Shown: piece after piece, positions 36,664 through 45,954 of the stretch
Position numbering within the stretch: the stretch's first letter is position 1
How the letters are laid out: each line of letters starts with the position of its first letter
From: Lachnospiraceae bacterium NK4A179
Lineage (GTDB): Bacteria; Bacillota; Clostridia; Lachnospirales; Lachnospiraceae
Direction: 5' to 3'
NCBI GenBank assembly: GCA_000421045.1
Contig: ATWC01000006.1
Location: forward strand, 55,729 to 119,728
Length of the DNA: 64,000 nt
Notes under the pieces: model-generated
Told to the model about the DNA's origin: nothing
What the model saw: only the letters and a program-made list of their open reading frames with translations
Databases searched by the model: none
Made by a program: the position numbers and the translations under genes

Positions 36664-37851
36664 ATGTCTTTAATGAAGGATTATATAAATGAAGCCGAAA
36701 ACGACCTTCTTCATACCTATAACAGGTATCCGGTGGTATTTGATCACGGTGAGGGCGTAAGGCTTTTTGATATCGAAGGAAAGAGTTATCTTGATTTTGT
36801 ATCGGGAATCGCAGTGTTTGCATTAGGCTATGGAAATAAAGCTTACAATGATGCACTCAAGTCACAGATCGATAAGATCATCCATACATCAAACTACTAT
36901 TACAATGTACCCGCTATAGAAGCAGCAAAAGCTGTAAAGAAAGTATCGGGCATGGACCGTGTGTTCTTTACAAACAGCGGAGCAGAAGCTGTTGAGGGTG
37001 CTATTAAGACTGCAAGGAAATATGCTTATTTAAAGGATGGCAGGACCGATCATGAGATAATCGCTATGGAGCACTCATTCCATGGCAGGACTTTCGGTGC
37101 GCTTTCTGTTACAGGTAATCCTAAGTATCGTGAGGCTTTTGAGCCCATGATCGGAAATATTAGATTTGCCAGGTACAATGATCTTGAGAGTGTAAAGGCT
37201 CTTGTTAATGATAAGACCTGTGCTGTCATACTTGAGACTGTTCAGGGCGAGGGCGGCATTCATCCCGCAACGGAAGAGTTCCTTAAAGGGATAAGGGCTC
37301 TTTGTGACGAGCATGATATGCTTATGATATTGGATGAGATCCAGTGCGGTATGGGACGTACAGGTGAATATTTTGCATGGCAGAGATTCGGCGTTAAGCC
37401 CGATGTGATGACATCTGCAAAGGCACTTGGATGTGGCGTTCCTGTAGGTGCATTCATGATGACTGAAAAGGTCGGCCAGCACTCACTTGTTGCAGGAGAT
37501 CACGGAACAACCTATGGCGGTAATCCCCTTGGCGGTGCTGCTATATGTGAAGTTATAAGGCAGTTCGAAGAGAAGGATATCCCGGGACATGTTAAGACAA
37601 CCGGAGAATATCTTTATAAGAGGCTTGATGAAGTTGCTGCAAAGCACTCCGATATAATAGAGCACAGGGGTGTGGGCTTTATGCAGGGACTTGAATTTGA
37701 TCATCCGGTTGCTGATATCATAAACCGCGCTCTTGAAAAGGGTGTTGTTCTTATAAATGCAGGTACAAATATCCTTCGTATACTTCCGCCTCTTGTGGTG
37801 GAGAAGTCTGATATTGATGAGATGATCGATATTCTTGAACAGGTTATCTGA
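36664..37851 (+). CDS. argD: Acetylornithine aminotransferase
   Basis: PLP-dependent transfer of an amino group from glutamate to N-acetylglutamate semialdehyde. The 395-residue fold-type I enzyme shows FTNSGAEAVEGAIK, HSFHGRTFGALS, ILDEIQCGMGRTG, and the PLP lysine in TSAKALGCG. Start at ATG 36664 is nine bases after GGAGG at 36650-36654. The next gene starts within the stop codon, so it is co-transcribed with the solute-binding protein. With argJ and argB it covers glutamate to N-acetylornithine except argC, which is not in the window. Confidence 0.95.
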   Translation: MSLMKDYINEAENDLLHTYNRYPVVFDHGEGVRLFDIEGKSYLDFVSGIAVFALGYGNKAYNDALKSQIDKIIHTSNYYYNVPAIEAAKAVKKVSGMDRVFFTNSGAEAVEGAIKTARKYAYLKDGRTDHEIIAMEHSFHGRTFGALSVTGNPKYREAFEPMIGNIRFARYNDLESVKALVNDKTCAVILETVQGEGGIHPATEEFLKGIRALCDEHDMLMILDEIQCGMGRTGEYFAWQRFGVKPDVMTSAKALGCGVPVGAFMMTEKVGQHSLVAGDHGTTYGGNPLGGAAICEVIRQFEEKDIPGHVKTTGEYLYKRLDEVAAKHSDIIEHRGVGFMQGLEFDHPVADIINRALEKGVVLINAGTNILRILPPLVVEKSDIDEMIDILEQVI

Positions 37852-39242
37852 TGGAAAGAGGCAGTCGTTTAACTTTTAAGGCAGCCCTGTTTGTTATGCT
37901 TTTTTGCATAGCGGCAGCGGCTGCTGTTTATATTTTTCAGTACAAAAGCGGCATGAACCTGTCTTCTGAAGCTACGGTACCGGGATCCTTGCGGGTATGG
38001 TATACCGATGAAGCGATGAAGTCCTATATCGAGAAGACTGCGGCTGATTATACAAAAGAGACCGGGATAAAAGTTGAGACGCATCTTATGGATGGCACGG
38101 GATATCTTGAAGAGATCAACCGTGCATCGCTTGATGACAGCGGTCTTCCGGATGTTTATCTGATCGCCTCCGAAAATCTGGAGAAAGCTGCAATGGCAGG
38201 ACTTGCCTATGAACCGCTTGATGGATCAGGGCTTTTGAATGATATGGATTATCCTGAGAGTGCGATGAATTCCGTTTCATATAATGGCGAGATCATGGCA
38301 TATCCGCTTAGCTTTGAGACGGCATTTCTTCTTTATGACAAAACAAATCTTGAGAAGATAGCTGAATCAAAACGGGCAGCAGGTGAGAATGTGAGCGCGG
38401 GAGACCTGGTTCCGTCTTCGATCGAAGATATCATAAGGCTTGCTGCTTCAACCGATGCGCCTCCGGGAATGGATGATTTTTTTGAGTGGGATGTTTCAGA
38501 TATATTCTACAATTATTTTTTCACCGGCTCTTATATGAATGTTGGCGGTGCGGCAGGTGACGACAGGGATTCGATCGATATCTACAATGAAGAGACCATC
38601 AGATGTATGAGCATTTACCAGAGTCTTAATGCTTTCTTTTCTATAGATTCAAAGGAGAGTGATTACCATAAGGTAATGGAGGATTTTGCGCAGGGAAAGA
38701 CTTTGTTCACCATAGCTACAACGGACGCACTGGCTTTCCTTGAGGCAAGAAAGGCAGCAGGCGTGTTTACGCATGAGTATGGCGTAGCTGCACTCCCCTC
38801 GATCGATTCGGAGCATGAGGCAAAAGGGCTTTCGTCCACAAGCTGTGTGGTCGTGAACGGCTACAGCAGACAGAGGGAAGCTGCCGACAGGCTGGCTTCA
38901 CTTATTGCAAGTGATAAAGATGGTTCATTCTATGAACTCACCGGCAAATTTTCATGTATGGAAAAGTATTCCATTTCGCAGGATTCGACCGGAAACAGTG
39001 AAGCGATAATAAGAAAGGCCTATGCTGAAAGCGCAGGCCTTCCGAAGATAGGCGAGCTTACGGACTTCTGGCTGAGGCTGGAGTTGGTTTATTCAAGGGT
39101 TTGGGATGGAGAAGATCCCAATGAGGCTCTTAAGGAACTGTCCGGCAGGGTTAAAAGCGCTGTTCTTGGCACTTCTGTTTCAGAGGATGCCATAGCAACT
39201 CCTGAAATAAGGGATATTTCAGAAGGTCTTTATACTGATTAA
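37851..39242 (+). CDS. Membrane-anchored extracellular solute-binding protein
   Basis: A 463-residue type-1 binding protein fold (maltose-binding-like): GSLRVWYTDEAMKSYIEK, then TGIKVETHLMDGTGYLEEI, then LPDVYLIASENLEK. Instead of a lipobox it has one N-terminal helix (about residues 10-28) with no obvious cleavage site, so it is tethered on the outer face. The start codon overlaps the argD stop (TGATG). No permease or ATPase is next to it, so it may serve a transporter elsewhere or act as a receptor. The reason for its place in an arginine operon is unclear. Confidence 0.8.
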   Translation: MERGSRLTFKAALFVMLFCIAAAAAVYIFQYKSGMNLSSEATVPGSLRVWYTDEAMKSYIEKTAADYTKETGIKVETHLMDGTGYLEEINRASLDDSGLPDVYLIASENLEKAAMAGLAYEPLDGSGLLNDMDYPESAMNSVSYNGEIMAYPLSFETAFLLYDKTNLEKIAESKRAAGENVSAGDLVPSSIEDIIRLAASTDAPPGMDDFFEWDVSDIFYNYFFTGSYMNVGGAAGDDRDSIDIYNEETIRCMSIYQSLNAFFSIDSKESDYHKVMEDFAQGKTLFTIATTDALAFLEARKAAGVFTHEYGVAALPSIDSEHEAKGLSSTSCVVVNGYSRQREAADRLASLIASDKDGSFYELTGKFSCMEKYSISQDSTGNSEAIIRKAYAESAGLPKIGELTDFWLRLELVYSRVWDGEDPNEALKELSGRVKSAVLGTSVSEDAIATPEIRDISEGLYTD

Positions 39243-39250
39243 TATTTCTG

Positions 39251-39279
39251 TTGTGGAAAAATCTGAAACGTATTAGAAT
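39251..39279 (+). promoter_or_regulatory. Promoter of the comEA-like/two-component/comEC operon
   Basis: TTGTGG (39251-39256), 17-bp spacer, TAGAAT (39274-39279), directly after the solute-binding gene. Confidence 0.55.
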
Positions 39280-39301
39280 GAATCTGTGATGTCTGAGAAG
39301 G

Positions 39302-39341
39302 CCTTTTTACTTTGAAGAAAGGTAAAAGGTGACTCACATTG
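39302..39341 (+). promoter_or_regulatory. Hairpin over the comEA-like ribosome site
   Basis: CCTTTT-T-ACTTT (39302-39313) can pair with AAGGTAAAAGG (39319-39329): 11 base pairs, including one G-U, with one bulged U. The right arm contains the AAAAGG ribosome site of the TTG start at 39339, so the structure could mask translation initiation. Confidence 0.4.
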
Positions 39342-39776
39342 ATCAGAGTTTTATCTATGCTCCTGCGAAGTGCGGGAATTCTGTTTTTGTTTGTTTTTCT
39401 TTCCGGCTGCGGAAGTCATGAAGTTTATATCACGGGGAAAGAGAAAAATACGAAATCGGCGGTGGTTCCTGTAAACAGAGCAATGGTTACGGAGGCAGTA
39501 CTGCCGGTGTTGCCATCAGAAAAAACAGTTTCCGAGTCCGGAACGGACTTATACACTGTTTCGCAGCAGTCTGCAGATGGCAGAATAGATATCAACACAG
39601 CCGACAGAGATGCACTTATGACACTGAAGGGCATAGGTGAGAAAAAAGCGTTGGCTGTGATCGCCTATAGAGAAGAACACGGTGGTTTTGAAAGTACGGA
39701 AGAACTGATGAAAGTCAAAGGCATAGGGGAAAAGACCTTTGCGGGTTTGAAAGATAAGGTGACGGTGGGCAGATGA
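39339..39776 (+). CDS. comEA: ComEA-like helix-hairpin-helix lipoprotein
   Basis: A 145-residue lipoprotein. The signal peptide ends in LSGC (acylated C24), followed by a flexible linker. Two helix-hairpin-helix units at 82-145 follow (RIDINTADRDALMTLKGIGEKKA, and ELMKVKGIGEKT), the ComEA double-stranded-DNA-binding domain used in DNA uptake. Classical ComEA is anchored by a membrane helix; here the anchor is a lipid. TTG start, six bases after AAAAGGTGA. Heads an operon with a two-component system and comEC. Confidence 0.85.
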   Translation: MIRVLSMLLRSAGILFLFVFLSGCGSHEVYITGKEKNTKSAVVPVNRAMVTEAVLPVLPSEKTVSESGTDLYTVSQQSADGRIDINTADRDALMTLKGIGEKKALAVIAYREEHGGFESTEELMKVKGIGEKTFAGLKDKVTVGR

Positions 39777-40459
39777 AGATACTTATTGTCGATGATGAAA
39801 AAGTGATAGTCAAAGGCCTGAAGTATGCACTGGAGAATGACGGCATGGAGACAGATGCTGCATATGATGGTGAGGAGGCTCTTGAAATGATAAAGCAGGG
39901 CGGCTACGATCTGGTCCTGCTTGATATGATGTTGCCGAAATTGGATGGTATGGAAGTGTGCAGAAGCGTCAGGGAGTTCTCTGATGTGCCTATAGTTTTT
40001 CTTACTGCCAGGGGCGACGATATGGACAAGATCATGGGACTTGAAAGCGGAGCTGATGATTATATTACAAAACCCTTTAATATGCTGGAAGTGAGAGCAA
40101 GGATAAAGGGCATCGTCAGACGATCAAGACGTGCGGCAGCGCCGGTTCAGAAGAAACCAAATGTTGTTGTAAACGGCGGCTTTGTTTTTGATGCAGATAA
40201 CAGAAGGCTCACCATAGATGGTGTCGAGATCAATCTTACATCCAAGGAGTACGAGATACTGGAGATCCTCGTGACCAATCCCCGGAAGATCTACAGCAGG
40301 GATGCACTGCTTAAGGCTGTATGGGGAGATAATTATGCCGGTGATGCAAGAACAGTTGACGTTCATGTGCGCAGGCTCAGGGAGAAGATAGAGAAGATGC
40401 CGGGAGAGCCGAAGTATGTTCAGACTAAGTGGGGAGCCGGGTATTTCTACAAAGGCTGA
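39773..40459 (+). CDS. OmpR-family response regulator
   Basis: A 228-residue regulator: DDEK acidic pocket (8-10), phosphorylation site D51 in LVLLDMMLP, the lysine in TKPFNM, and a winged-helix output domain ending in KWGAGYFYKG. It resembles the WalR/PhoP group of Firmicutes. It overlaps the comEA-like stop by 4 nt, and the kinase gene starts 44 nt inside its 3' end in another frame. Targets unknown; its own operon contains DNA-uptake genes. Confidence 0.93.
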   Translation: MKILIVDDEKVIVKGLKYALENDGMETDAAYDGEEALEMIKQGGYDLVLLDMMLPKLDGMEVCRSVREFSDVPIVFLTARGDDMDKIMGLESGADDYITKPFNMLEVRARIKGIVRRSRRAAAPVQKKPNVVVNGGFVFDADNRRLTIDGVEINLTSKEYEILEILVTNPRKIYSRDALLKAVWGDNYAGDARTVDVHVRRLREKIEKMPGEPKYVQTKWGAGYFYKG

Positions 40460-41939
40460 TGAAAAGTTAAAAAAACACAGACTCATCCGGAGCTTCCGTC
40501 TCCGGATTTTTCTGATAATCATGGCGGTGGGACTTATATCGCTTGCGATCATGAGGCATTCGCTTCTGTATGACGGGAGCAGGGTGACTGTTGATAATAT
40601 GACATCCGAGATGCTTGGGCGAATGCGCATATTGTCTGACCGTATCTCTGAAGGTGCATTTTCAGACGAATCAAAAAGCAATATTATCAGATCGGATATG
40701 CAAACTATAGGTGATATTTATGAAAGCCGTATAGTTGTAACGGATTCTGATCTGAGAGTGGTTTATGACAGCTACGGGACCGCTGTGGGTGAGTTCCTTG
40801 GAGCAAAGGCGGCGCTTAACTGCCTGCGTCACGGGAATCCGGTTTCTTTTCCGGCAGCGGGTGAATCTGTGCAGCTTGCCGTGCCTGTCAAAGTGACTGA
40901 TGCGGAGAACCATTCACAGGTCGGAGGTGTAATATTTGCCCATCTTTCCACGGAAGGAGTTAGCATTCTTGCGGAAGAAAAGGGCAGACGTTCATCTATC
41001 ATTTTTCTTCTTATGGGAGTTTTTCTTACAGCATTTGCTGTATTTGTTTCGGTACTGTTGGTAAGACCTTTTGAACGTATAACAAAAGAGATCAGACAGG
41101 TGGCATCTTTTGAAGATGAAGATTTCGTTGAGTCCGGTTATATGGAGACAGAGGAGATAGCTGAAGCATTTAATGAAATGAAGAGCAGGATGAAAATGCT
41201 TGATGATTCCAGGAAGGAATTTGTCGGAAATGTCTCACATGAGTTAAAGACCCCGATGGCTTCGATCAAGGTGCTTGCTGATTCTATCAATATGCAACAG
41301 GGTGCGCCTATCGAGATGTATCAGGATTTCATGCATGATATATCTGATGAGATAGACAGAGAGAATAAGATCATATCCGATCTGCTTGCTCTTGTGAATA
41401 TGGATAAGGGTGCATCTGCTCTGAATATTGAGAATAAAGATGTGAATATCATGCTCGAGGGCATAATCAAAAGATTGGGACCTCTTGCAAAGAAGAATGA
41501 AGTAGATATAGTTTTTGAAAGTGTGCGTCAGGTAAATGCCGATGTGGACGAGATGAAACTGGGATCTGCGTTTATGAACCTTATCGAGAATGGTATCAAA
41601 TACAATAAGCGTCCCGGTGTGGTAAGAGTCAAGCTTGATGCGGACCACAGGTTCTTTACGGTAGAGATTTCCGATACGGGGATAGGTATACCGGAAGAAG
41701 AAAGGCTTCATATATTCGAACGTTTCTACAGAGTGGACAAATCACATTCGCGTGAGATAGGCGGTACAGGACTTGGACTCTCTATTGCCAGAAGGACTAT
41801 CCTGCTCCATAAGGGAACGATAAAGGTTGAAAGCATAGTGGATGAAGGAACGGTATTTACCGTCAGGATCCCTGTTGTTTATATAGCAGATGAAAGCACA
41901 TCAAATAAGAAAAAGAATAATGGCAGAAGGAAAGCGTAA
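40416..41939 (+). CDS. WalK/PhoR-like sensor histidine kinase
   Basis: A 507-residue kinase with two membrane helices (about 28-46 and 193-215) bracketing a 145-residue extracellular sensor. A HAMP-like linker (LLVRPFERITKEIRQV) comes next, then H275 in NVSHELKTPMASIK, NLIENGIKYN, DTGIGIPEEE and GGTGLGLSI. This is the PhoR/WalK layout without a visible PAS domain. Start ATG 40416 overlaps the regulator gene by 44 nt; GGGAGAG sits before it, and no closer start exists in the frame until residue 36. Partner of the upstream regulator. Confidence 0.9.
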   Translation: MFRLSGEPGISTKADEKLKKHRLIRSFRLRIFLIIMAVGLISLAIMRHSLLYDGSRVTVDNMTSEMLGRMRILSDRISEGAFSDESKSNIIRSDMQTIGDIYESRIVVTDSDLRVVYDSYGTAVGEFLGAKAALNCLRHGNPVSFPAAGESVQLAVPVKVTDAENHSQVGGVIFAHLSTEGVSILAEEKGRRSSIIFLLMGVFLTAFAVFVSVLLVRPFERITKEIRQVASFEDEDFVESGYMETEEIAEAFNEMKSRMKMLDDSRKEFVGNVSHELKTPMASIKVLADSINMQQGAPIEMYQDFMHDISDEIDRENKIISDLLALVNMDKGASALNIENKDVNIMLEGIIKRLGPLAKKNEVDIVFESVRQVNADVDEMKLGSAFMNLIENGIKYNKRPGVVRVKLDADHRFFTVEISDTGIGIPEEERLHIFERFYRVDKSHSREIGGTGLGLSIARRTILLHKGTIKVESIVDEGTVFTVRIPVVYIADESTSNKKKNNGRRKA

Positions 41940-42831
41940 GTCAAAAATCATATATGTGTTGCTTTGTGTTGTGACGATGCTCTTTGTATCGGCATGTGAA
42001 TTTTCTGTGTCTGAGGAGGATTCGGATGTTGTAAAGATTTATTATCCGGATTCGGATTATGAGGAGCTGGAATTTGAATACTGGAATAACGGAAATAATC
42101 CCGAAAGTCTTATACAGGCGCTTAACGGAAAGGCGCAGAGTGCGGGCTTAAGATCGATCTCCAATCTTGGAGTCAAGATAGATTCCATAAAGATTGATGA
42201 AAACGTTGTTTCAGTTTATTTCAGTGAAAGTTACAGAACACTTGCGCCTGCAGACAGGATCATAGTGAATGCATCTGTCGTGAAGACACTTACTCAGGCA
42301 GAAGGAATAGAAGGTGTACGCGTATATGCAGGCGGGTCACTTTATACTGATGCGTCAGGGTCACCTTTGCCTGTGCTCACAAATGACAGTTTTCTGTTTG
42401 AAGACAAGCCGGGTGAGACAAAGTATATACAGATGTGCATTTACTATGCTGATGAGACCGGTGCATTCTTAAAACCGGTGATACGGGATATTGCTTATCA
42501 ATCCGGAAAGTCTCCGGAACAGCTTGCCCTTGAACAACTTTTTGCGGATCCCGGAAGTTCGGGGCTGCATTCGGCTGTTCCGGCCGACACAAAACTAAAT
42601 TCCGTAAAGGTATCGGACGGTGTCTGCTATGTTGACATGAGCAGAGAGTTCTTAAATCCTGCCGGCAACTGCCTTCCTGAAGTGTCTGTTTATTCAGTTG
42701 TTGATACCCTTGTTGAGATAAACGGTATCAGACGCGTTCAGATACTTATCGATGGATCGGAAGTGAACATGAAAGATAACGTGGATATATCAGGCAGACT
42801 TTCAAGAAATCTTGATCTGCTTGAAGAATAA
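41920..42831 (+). CDS. Lipoprotein with two GerMN domains
   Basis: A 303-residue surface lipoprotein (lipobox VSAC, C26). Two GerMN-like domains follow, at about 55-145 and 155-290. The second has GKSPEQLALEQLF, TKLNSVKVSDGVCYVDMS and SVVDTLVEINGIRRVQILIDG, classic GerM features. GerMN domains occur in spore germination protein GerM and in partner proteins of two-component systems such as LpqB. ATG 41920 overlaps the kinase stop by 20 nt; ATG 41890 is possible. Likely an extracellular accessory to the kinase encoded just upstream (inference). Confidence 0.85.
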   Translation: MAEGKRKSKIIYVLLCVVTMLFVSACEFSVSEEDSDVVKIYYPDSDYEELEFEYWNNGNNPESLIQALNGKAQSAGLRSISNLGVKIDSIKIDENVVSVYFSESYRTLAPADRIIVNASVVKTLTQAEGIEGVRVYAGGSLYTDASGSPLPVLTNDSFLFEDKPGETKYIQMCIYYADETGAFLKPVIRDIAYQSGKSPEQLALEQLFADPGSSGLHSAVPADTKLNSVKVSDGVCYVDMSREFLNPAGNCLPEVSVYSVVDTLVEINGIRRVQILIDGSEVNMKDNVDISGRLSRNLDLLEE

Positions 42832-42919
42832 TTATTTCTTATTTTGTAGCCTATCAGGCTTACGGCGGCGCTTTCCGCACCGCTATGCATTTCTTTTTTT
42901 ACAGTACGGTTATAGAAAA

Positions 42920-45262
42920 ATGGAAAAGAAGTATTATCGTATAAAAAGGCCGCTTGCTTTGTTTTGCGTGCTCTTTCTGCTTATATTAAGGCTTATCCTG
43001 TGGATCACAGGGCCGCCGGATGATCCGTATGAGGGATTTAGCGGCGAGGAAGTGATAGCAAGCGGAAAAGTAGTAAAGAAGGAACACAAGAACGGTAAGG
43101 AAGCAATATATCTGAAAGAAGTCATTCTGGCTTCGGAAGGCACATTCAGTGCCGGTGATCATCATGAAAATAATTCCTGCGGTCTGATACTGTATATAAA
43201 GACCGATGAGACAAATGTTGCAAATACACTTCCGCTGTATGGCAGCAGGATCTCAGTGCAGGGGAAAATATCATTATTCAGAGAAGCGCGTAATCCAGGG
43301 GCTTTTGATATGCGTGGATATTATCTGTGCAAAGGCTATGGTGCGGCAGTCTATCCAAGTGATGATACATATCCTTTTGAGTATGTTTCCGAAGAGTATT
43401 CGGTATGGAAAGAATTGTTGTGGAGAGTACGGCTTAAGCTTGAAGCGATATTTTCTACTGTTCTTGATGAAGAAGATGCAGGCGTAATGAGAGCAATGCT
43501 TTTAGGCGATAAGAGTGAATTGTCACAGGACCTGAAAAGCCTGTATCAGATGAGTGGGATAGCTCACATACTGGCGATAAGCGGCCTTCATATATCCATT
43601 ATCGGGATGGGACTTTATAGGGGGCTCAGAAAGATGACACTGCCTGTACTTCCGGCAGCTGTAACAGGCGCGCTTATCATGACTGCTTATGCTCAGATGA
43701 CAGGATCAGGCACATCTACGATAAGAGCTGTGACCATGTTCCTTGTTATGGTCGTTGGTGACAGCCTGAGAAAAAGCTATGATCTGCCTACGGCGCTTGC
43801 TCTTTCTGCTTTTACAACGGTGTTTACCGATCCGTATGAGATCATGACCTCCGGCTTTCTGCTTTCGTACGGTGCTGTATTCGGGATCGCTGTTTTCTAT
43901 CCTGCGGTAAAAGGAAATATAAGACCTGATGAATGGTTACTTACAGAGGATCATTCCGTTTGGGGAAAGTTTGTGAGAAAAGCTTTTGATGCCGTAACAG
44001 GCGGCATCTGCGTTACGGCATTTACAATGCCGCTTATTGCTGCATCGTATTATGAGATCCCGGTATATTCTTTTTTTCTTAACCTTCTTGTGGTGCCGCT
44101 TATGACGATCTTGATGTGCGCCGGGATCCTTATACTTATAGCAGGCTTTATATTTCTGCCTTCTGCATATGTGCCGGCGGCTGTCTGTCATGCAGTTCTT
44201 ACGTTATACAGACTATTGTGTGAAGCATCATCATCGCTTCCTTTTTCACATTTTATCTGTGGTTCACCGGATACTCTGCAGATCGTTTTATGCTATGCGG
44301 TTTTTATAAGCGTGGTTGTATTTGGTAAGAAATGGAAAATGATATTCAGAGTGACGGTGATACCTGCAGGACTTATGCTTTTATTTTTCAGAGCACCGCG
44401 GGGCTTTGGCGTGACCATGCTTGATGTGGGACAGGGCGATGGGATCTGCATCGCTGATGAAAATACAGTATATATGGTGGATGGAGGAAGTTCCTCCGAA
44501 AAGCAGTTGTTTGAATATACACTTGAACCGTTTTTAAAATACAATGCTTATCGGAAGGTGGATCTGTGGTTTCTTACACATCCTGATAAGGATCATATAA
44601 GCGGCTTGATGGAAATGCTGGAGTTACCTGATTGCGGTGGTATCAGTATCGGAACGATAGTGCTGCCCGATGCATATGGAGCAGAGGAGGATTTTAAAGA
44701 CCTGATCATACTGGCTAAAAAACATGATATAGAGATCGTTTATTTTTCTGCCGGGGATAAGGCCGGAGCAGATGTATGTGGTGATGAAACACGGTTTATA
44801 TGTCTTCACCCGTATGAAGCCTATATGACTGATGATAAAAACGAGTATTCACAGGTACTGTATCTGACGCATGGCGAGTTCTCGATGCTGCTTACGGGTG
44901 ATGCTACTAAAGAGAGTGAAATGTCGATAATGTCTTCGACGAAGCAGATTTCTGCAGATGAACGGGCAATACTTTGTAAGGAGGTAAAAGATCAGATCGC
45001 CCAAAATGGTATTACGGTCTTAAAATGTGCACACCATGGTTCGAAATATTCCAATTCCATTGGGTGGTTGAAATATTTAAGACCGTCTGTGGCATTTATA
45101 TCATGCGGTGAGAATAACAGGTACGGACATCCGCATGAAGAAACTCTTAAAAGATTGCAGGAAGCAGGGGTACCTGTTTACAGGACAGATGAGTCCGGAG
45201 CGGTGATGGTTTCAAAAGATCGAAAAGGGATGTATATTGAGACGTTTCTGCACCCAAAGTGA
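42920..45262 (+). CDS. comEC: ComEC/Rec2 DNA-uptake channel
   Basis: Carries single-stranded DNA across the membrane during natural transformation. The 780-residue protein has an N-terminal DUF4131-like region with two helices, and the competence domain (about 190-470) with GIAHILAISGLHISIIG. A C-terminal metallo-beta-lactamase-like domain (from about 500) follows, with LDVGQGDG, THPDKDH, LTGDA and CAHHGS. All three expected domains are intact. I choose ATG 42920, where the charged MEKKYYRIKRP precedes the first helix; the frame is open from 42812 but that part looks non-coding. Whether the cell is transformable is not shown. Confidence 0.92.
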   Translation: MEKKYYRIKRPLALFCVLFLLILRLILWITGPPDDPYEGFSGEEVIASGKVVKKEHKNGKEAIYLKEVILASEGTFSAGDHHENNSCGLILYIKTDETNVANTLPLYGSRISVQGKISLFREARNPGAFDMRGYYLCKGYGAAVYPSDDTYPFEYVSEEYSVWKELLWRVRLKLEAIFSTVLDEEDAGVMRAMLLGDKSELSQDLKSLYQMSGIAHILAISGLHISIIGMGLYRGLRKMTLPVLPAAVTGALIMTAYAQMTGSGTSTIRAVTMFLVMVVGDSLRKSYDLPTALALSAFTTVFTDPYEIMTSGFLLSYGAVFGIAVFYPAVKGNIRPDEWLLTEDHSVWGKFVRKAFDAVTGGICVTAFTMPLIAASYYEIPVYSFFLNLLVVPLMTILMCAGILILIAGFIFLPSAYVPAAVCHAVLTLYRLLCEASSSLPFSHFICGSPDTLQIVLCYAVFISVVVFGKKWKMIFRVTVIPAGLMLLFFRAPRGFGVTMLDVGQGDGICIADENTVYMVDGGSSSEKQLFEYTLEPFLKYNAYRKVDLWFLTHPDKDHISGLMEMLELPDCGGISIGTIVLPDAYGAEEDFKDLIILAKKHDIEIVYFSAGDKAGADVCGDETRFICLHPYEAYMTDDKNEYSQVLYLTHGEFSMLLTGDATKESEMSIMSSTKQISADERAILCKEVKDQIAQNGITVLKCAHHGSKYSNSIGWLKYLRPSVAFISCGENNRYGHPHEETLKRLQEAGVPVYRTDESGAVMVSKDRKGMYIETFLHPK

Positions 45263-45314
45263 CTTGTGATCCGAAATTTGTAATTCCTTCGAAATTAGGA
45301 AATGCCTGCTATTT

Positions 45315-45324
45315 ATGGTAAAAT
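45315..45324 (+). promoter_or_regulatory. Extended -10 promoter of the LoaP-like gene
   Basis: TG at 45316-45317, then TAAAAT at 45319-45324, with a poor -35. The predicted start of transcription, near 45331, is within about three bases of the ATG at 45334. Confidence 0.55.
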
Positions 45325-45333
45325 ACGCAGAAT

Positions 45334-45909
45334 ATGGATAAAGAGAAGAAGGATAAAAAAACGACTCCTGTTCATGTTGTAGTCCAGACTGTTTCGGGTT
45401 TGGAGGATGAACTTGAGATGTTTATCAAGGATCGCGTAAAAGGCGATGCTGCAGGTGAGATTTTTGTTCCAAAAAGACAGATCAATGTCAAGAAAGACGG
45501 AAAGTGGAGCGTAAAGACAGAAATAATGTTTCCGGGTTATGTTTTTATAAAGACTGATGACCCCGAGACATTGTATCACGGTCTGAGATCCATGTATGAT
45601 TTCCCGGGGGGCAGGAAGCTTCTGGGAGATAGGGATATGCACTATGCGGCACTTGATCCGAAAGAGGATGAATTCATTTCAAAGCTCGGCAGGCGCAGGA
45701 AGGATCATACTTTTGCGATCAGCAGGATAGTGATAGAGAACGGCGGTAAGGAATATAAGCCGGGAGATAAGGTTACCGTTCTGGAAGGGGACCTTAAGGA
45801 TTATGAGGCTGAGATAGTAAAGATCGACCTGCACAGGCGGAAGGCTCAGTTACGGACGCCGTTTATGGGAGGAGCACTTATATCCGTGGGTATTGAAGTG
45901 GTGGAATGA
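45334..45909 (+). CDS. loaP: NusG-family antiterminator, LoaP-like
   Basis: A 191-residue paralogue of NusG. Residues 12-115 form the NGN domain that binds RNA polymerase (VHVVVQTVSGLED, then MFPGYVFIKTDD). Residues 135-190 form a KOW domain (YKPGDKVTVLEGDLKDYEAEIVKID). It is preceded by no secE, unlike housekeeping nusG, and stands at the head of a glycan cluster, as LoaP does in Firmicutes polysaccharide loci. LoaP lets polymerase pass terminators in long operons. No ribosome site is visible; the mRNA may be leaderless. Confidence 0.85.
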   Translation: MDKEKKDKKTTPVHVVVQTVSGLEDELEMFIKDRVKGDAAGEIFVPKRQINVKKDGKWSVKTEIMFPGYVFIKTDDPETLYHGLRSMYDFPGGRKLLGDRDMHYAALDPKEDEFISKLGRRRKDHTFAISRIVIENGGKEYKPGDKVTVLEGDLKDYEAEIVKIDLHRRKAQLRTPFMGGALISVGIEVVE

Positions 45910-45954
45910 AATGTGCCGCCTGCTTCCCCGATAGTGGTATGAACAGGGGATATG

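Noticed and set aside
42812..42919. Longer comEC start
   Set aside because: The extra 36 residues contain a hairpin-like intergenic sequence and no ribosome site; the protein begins naturally at 42920.
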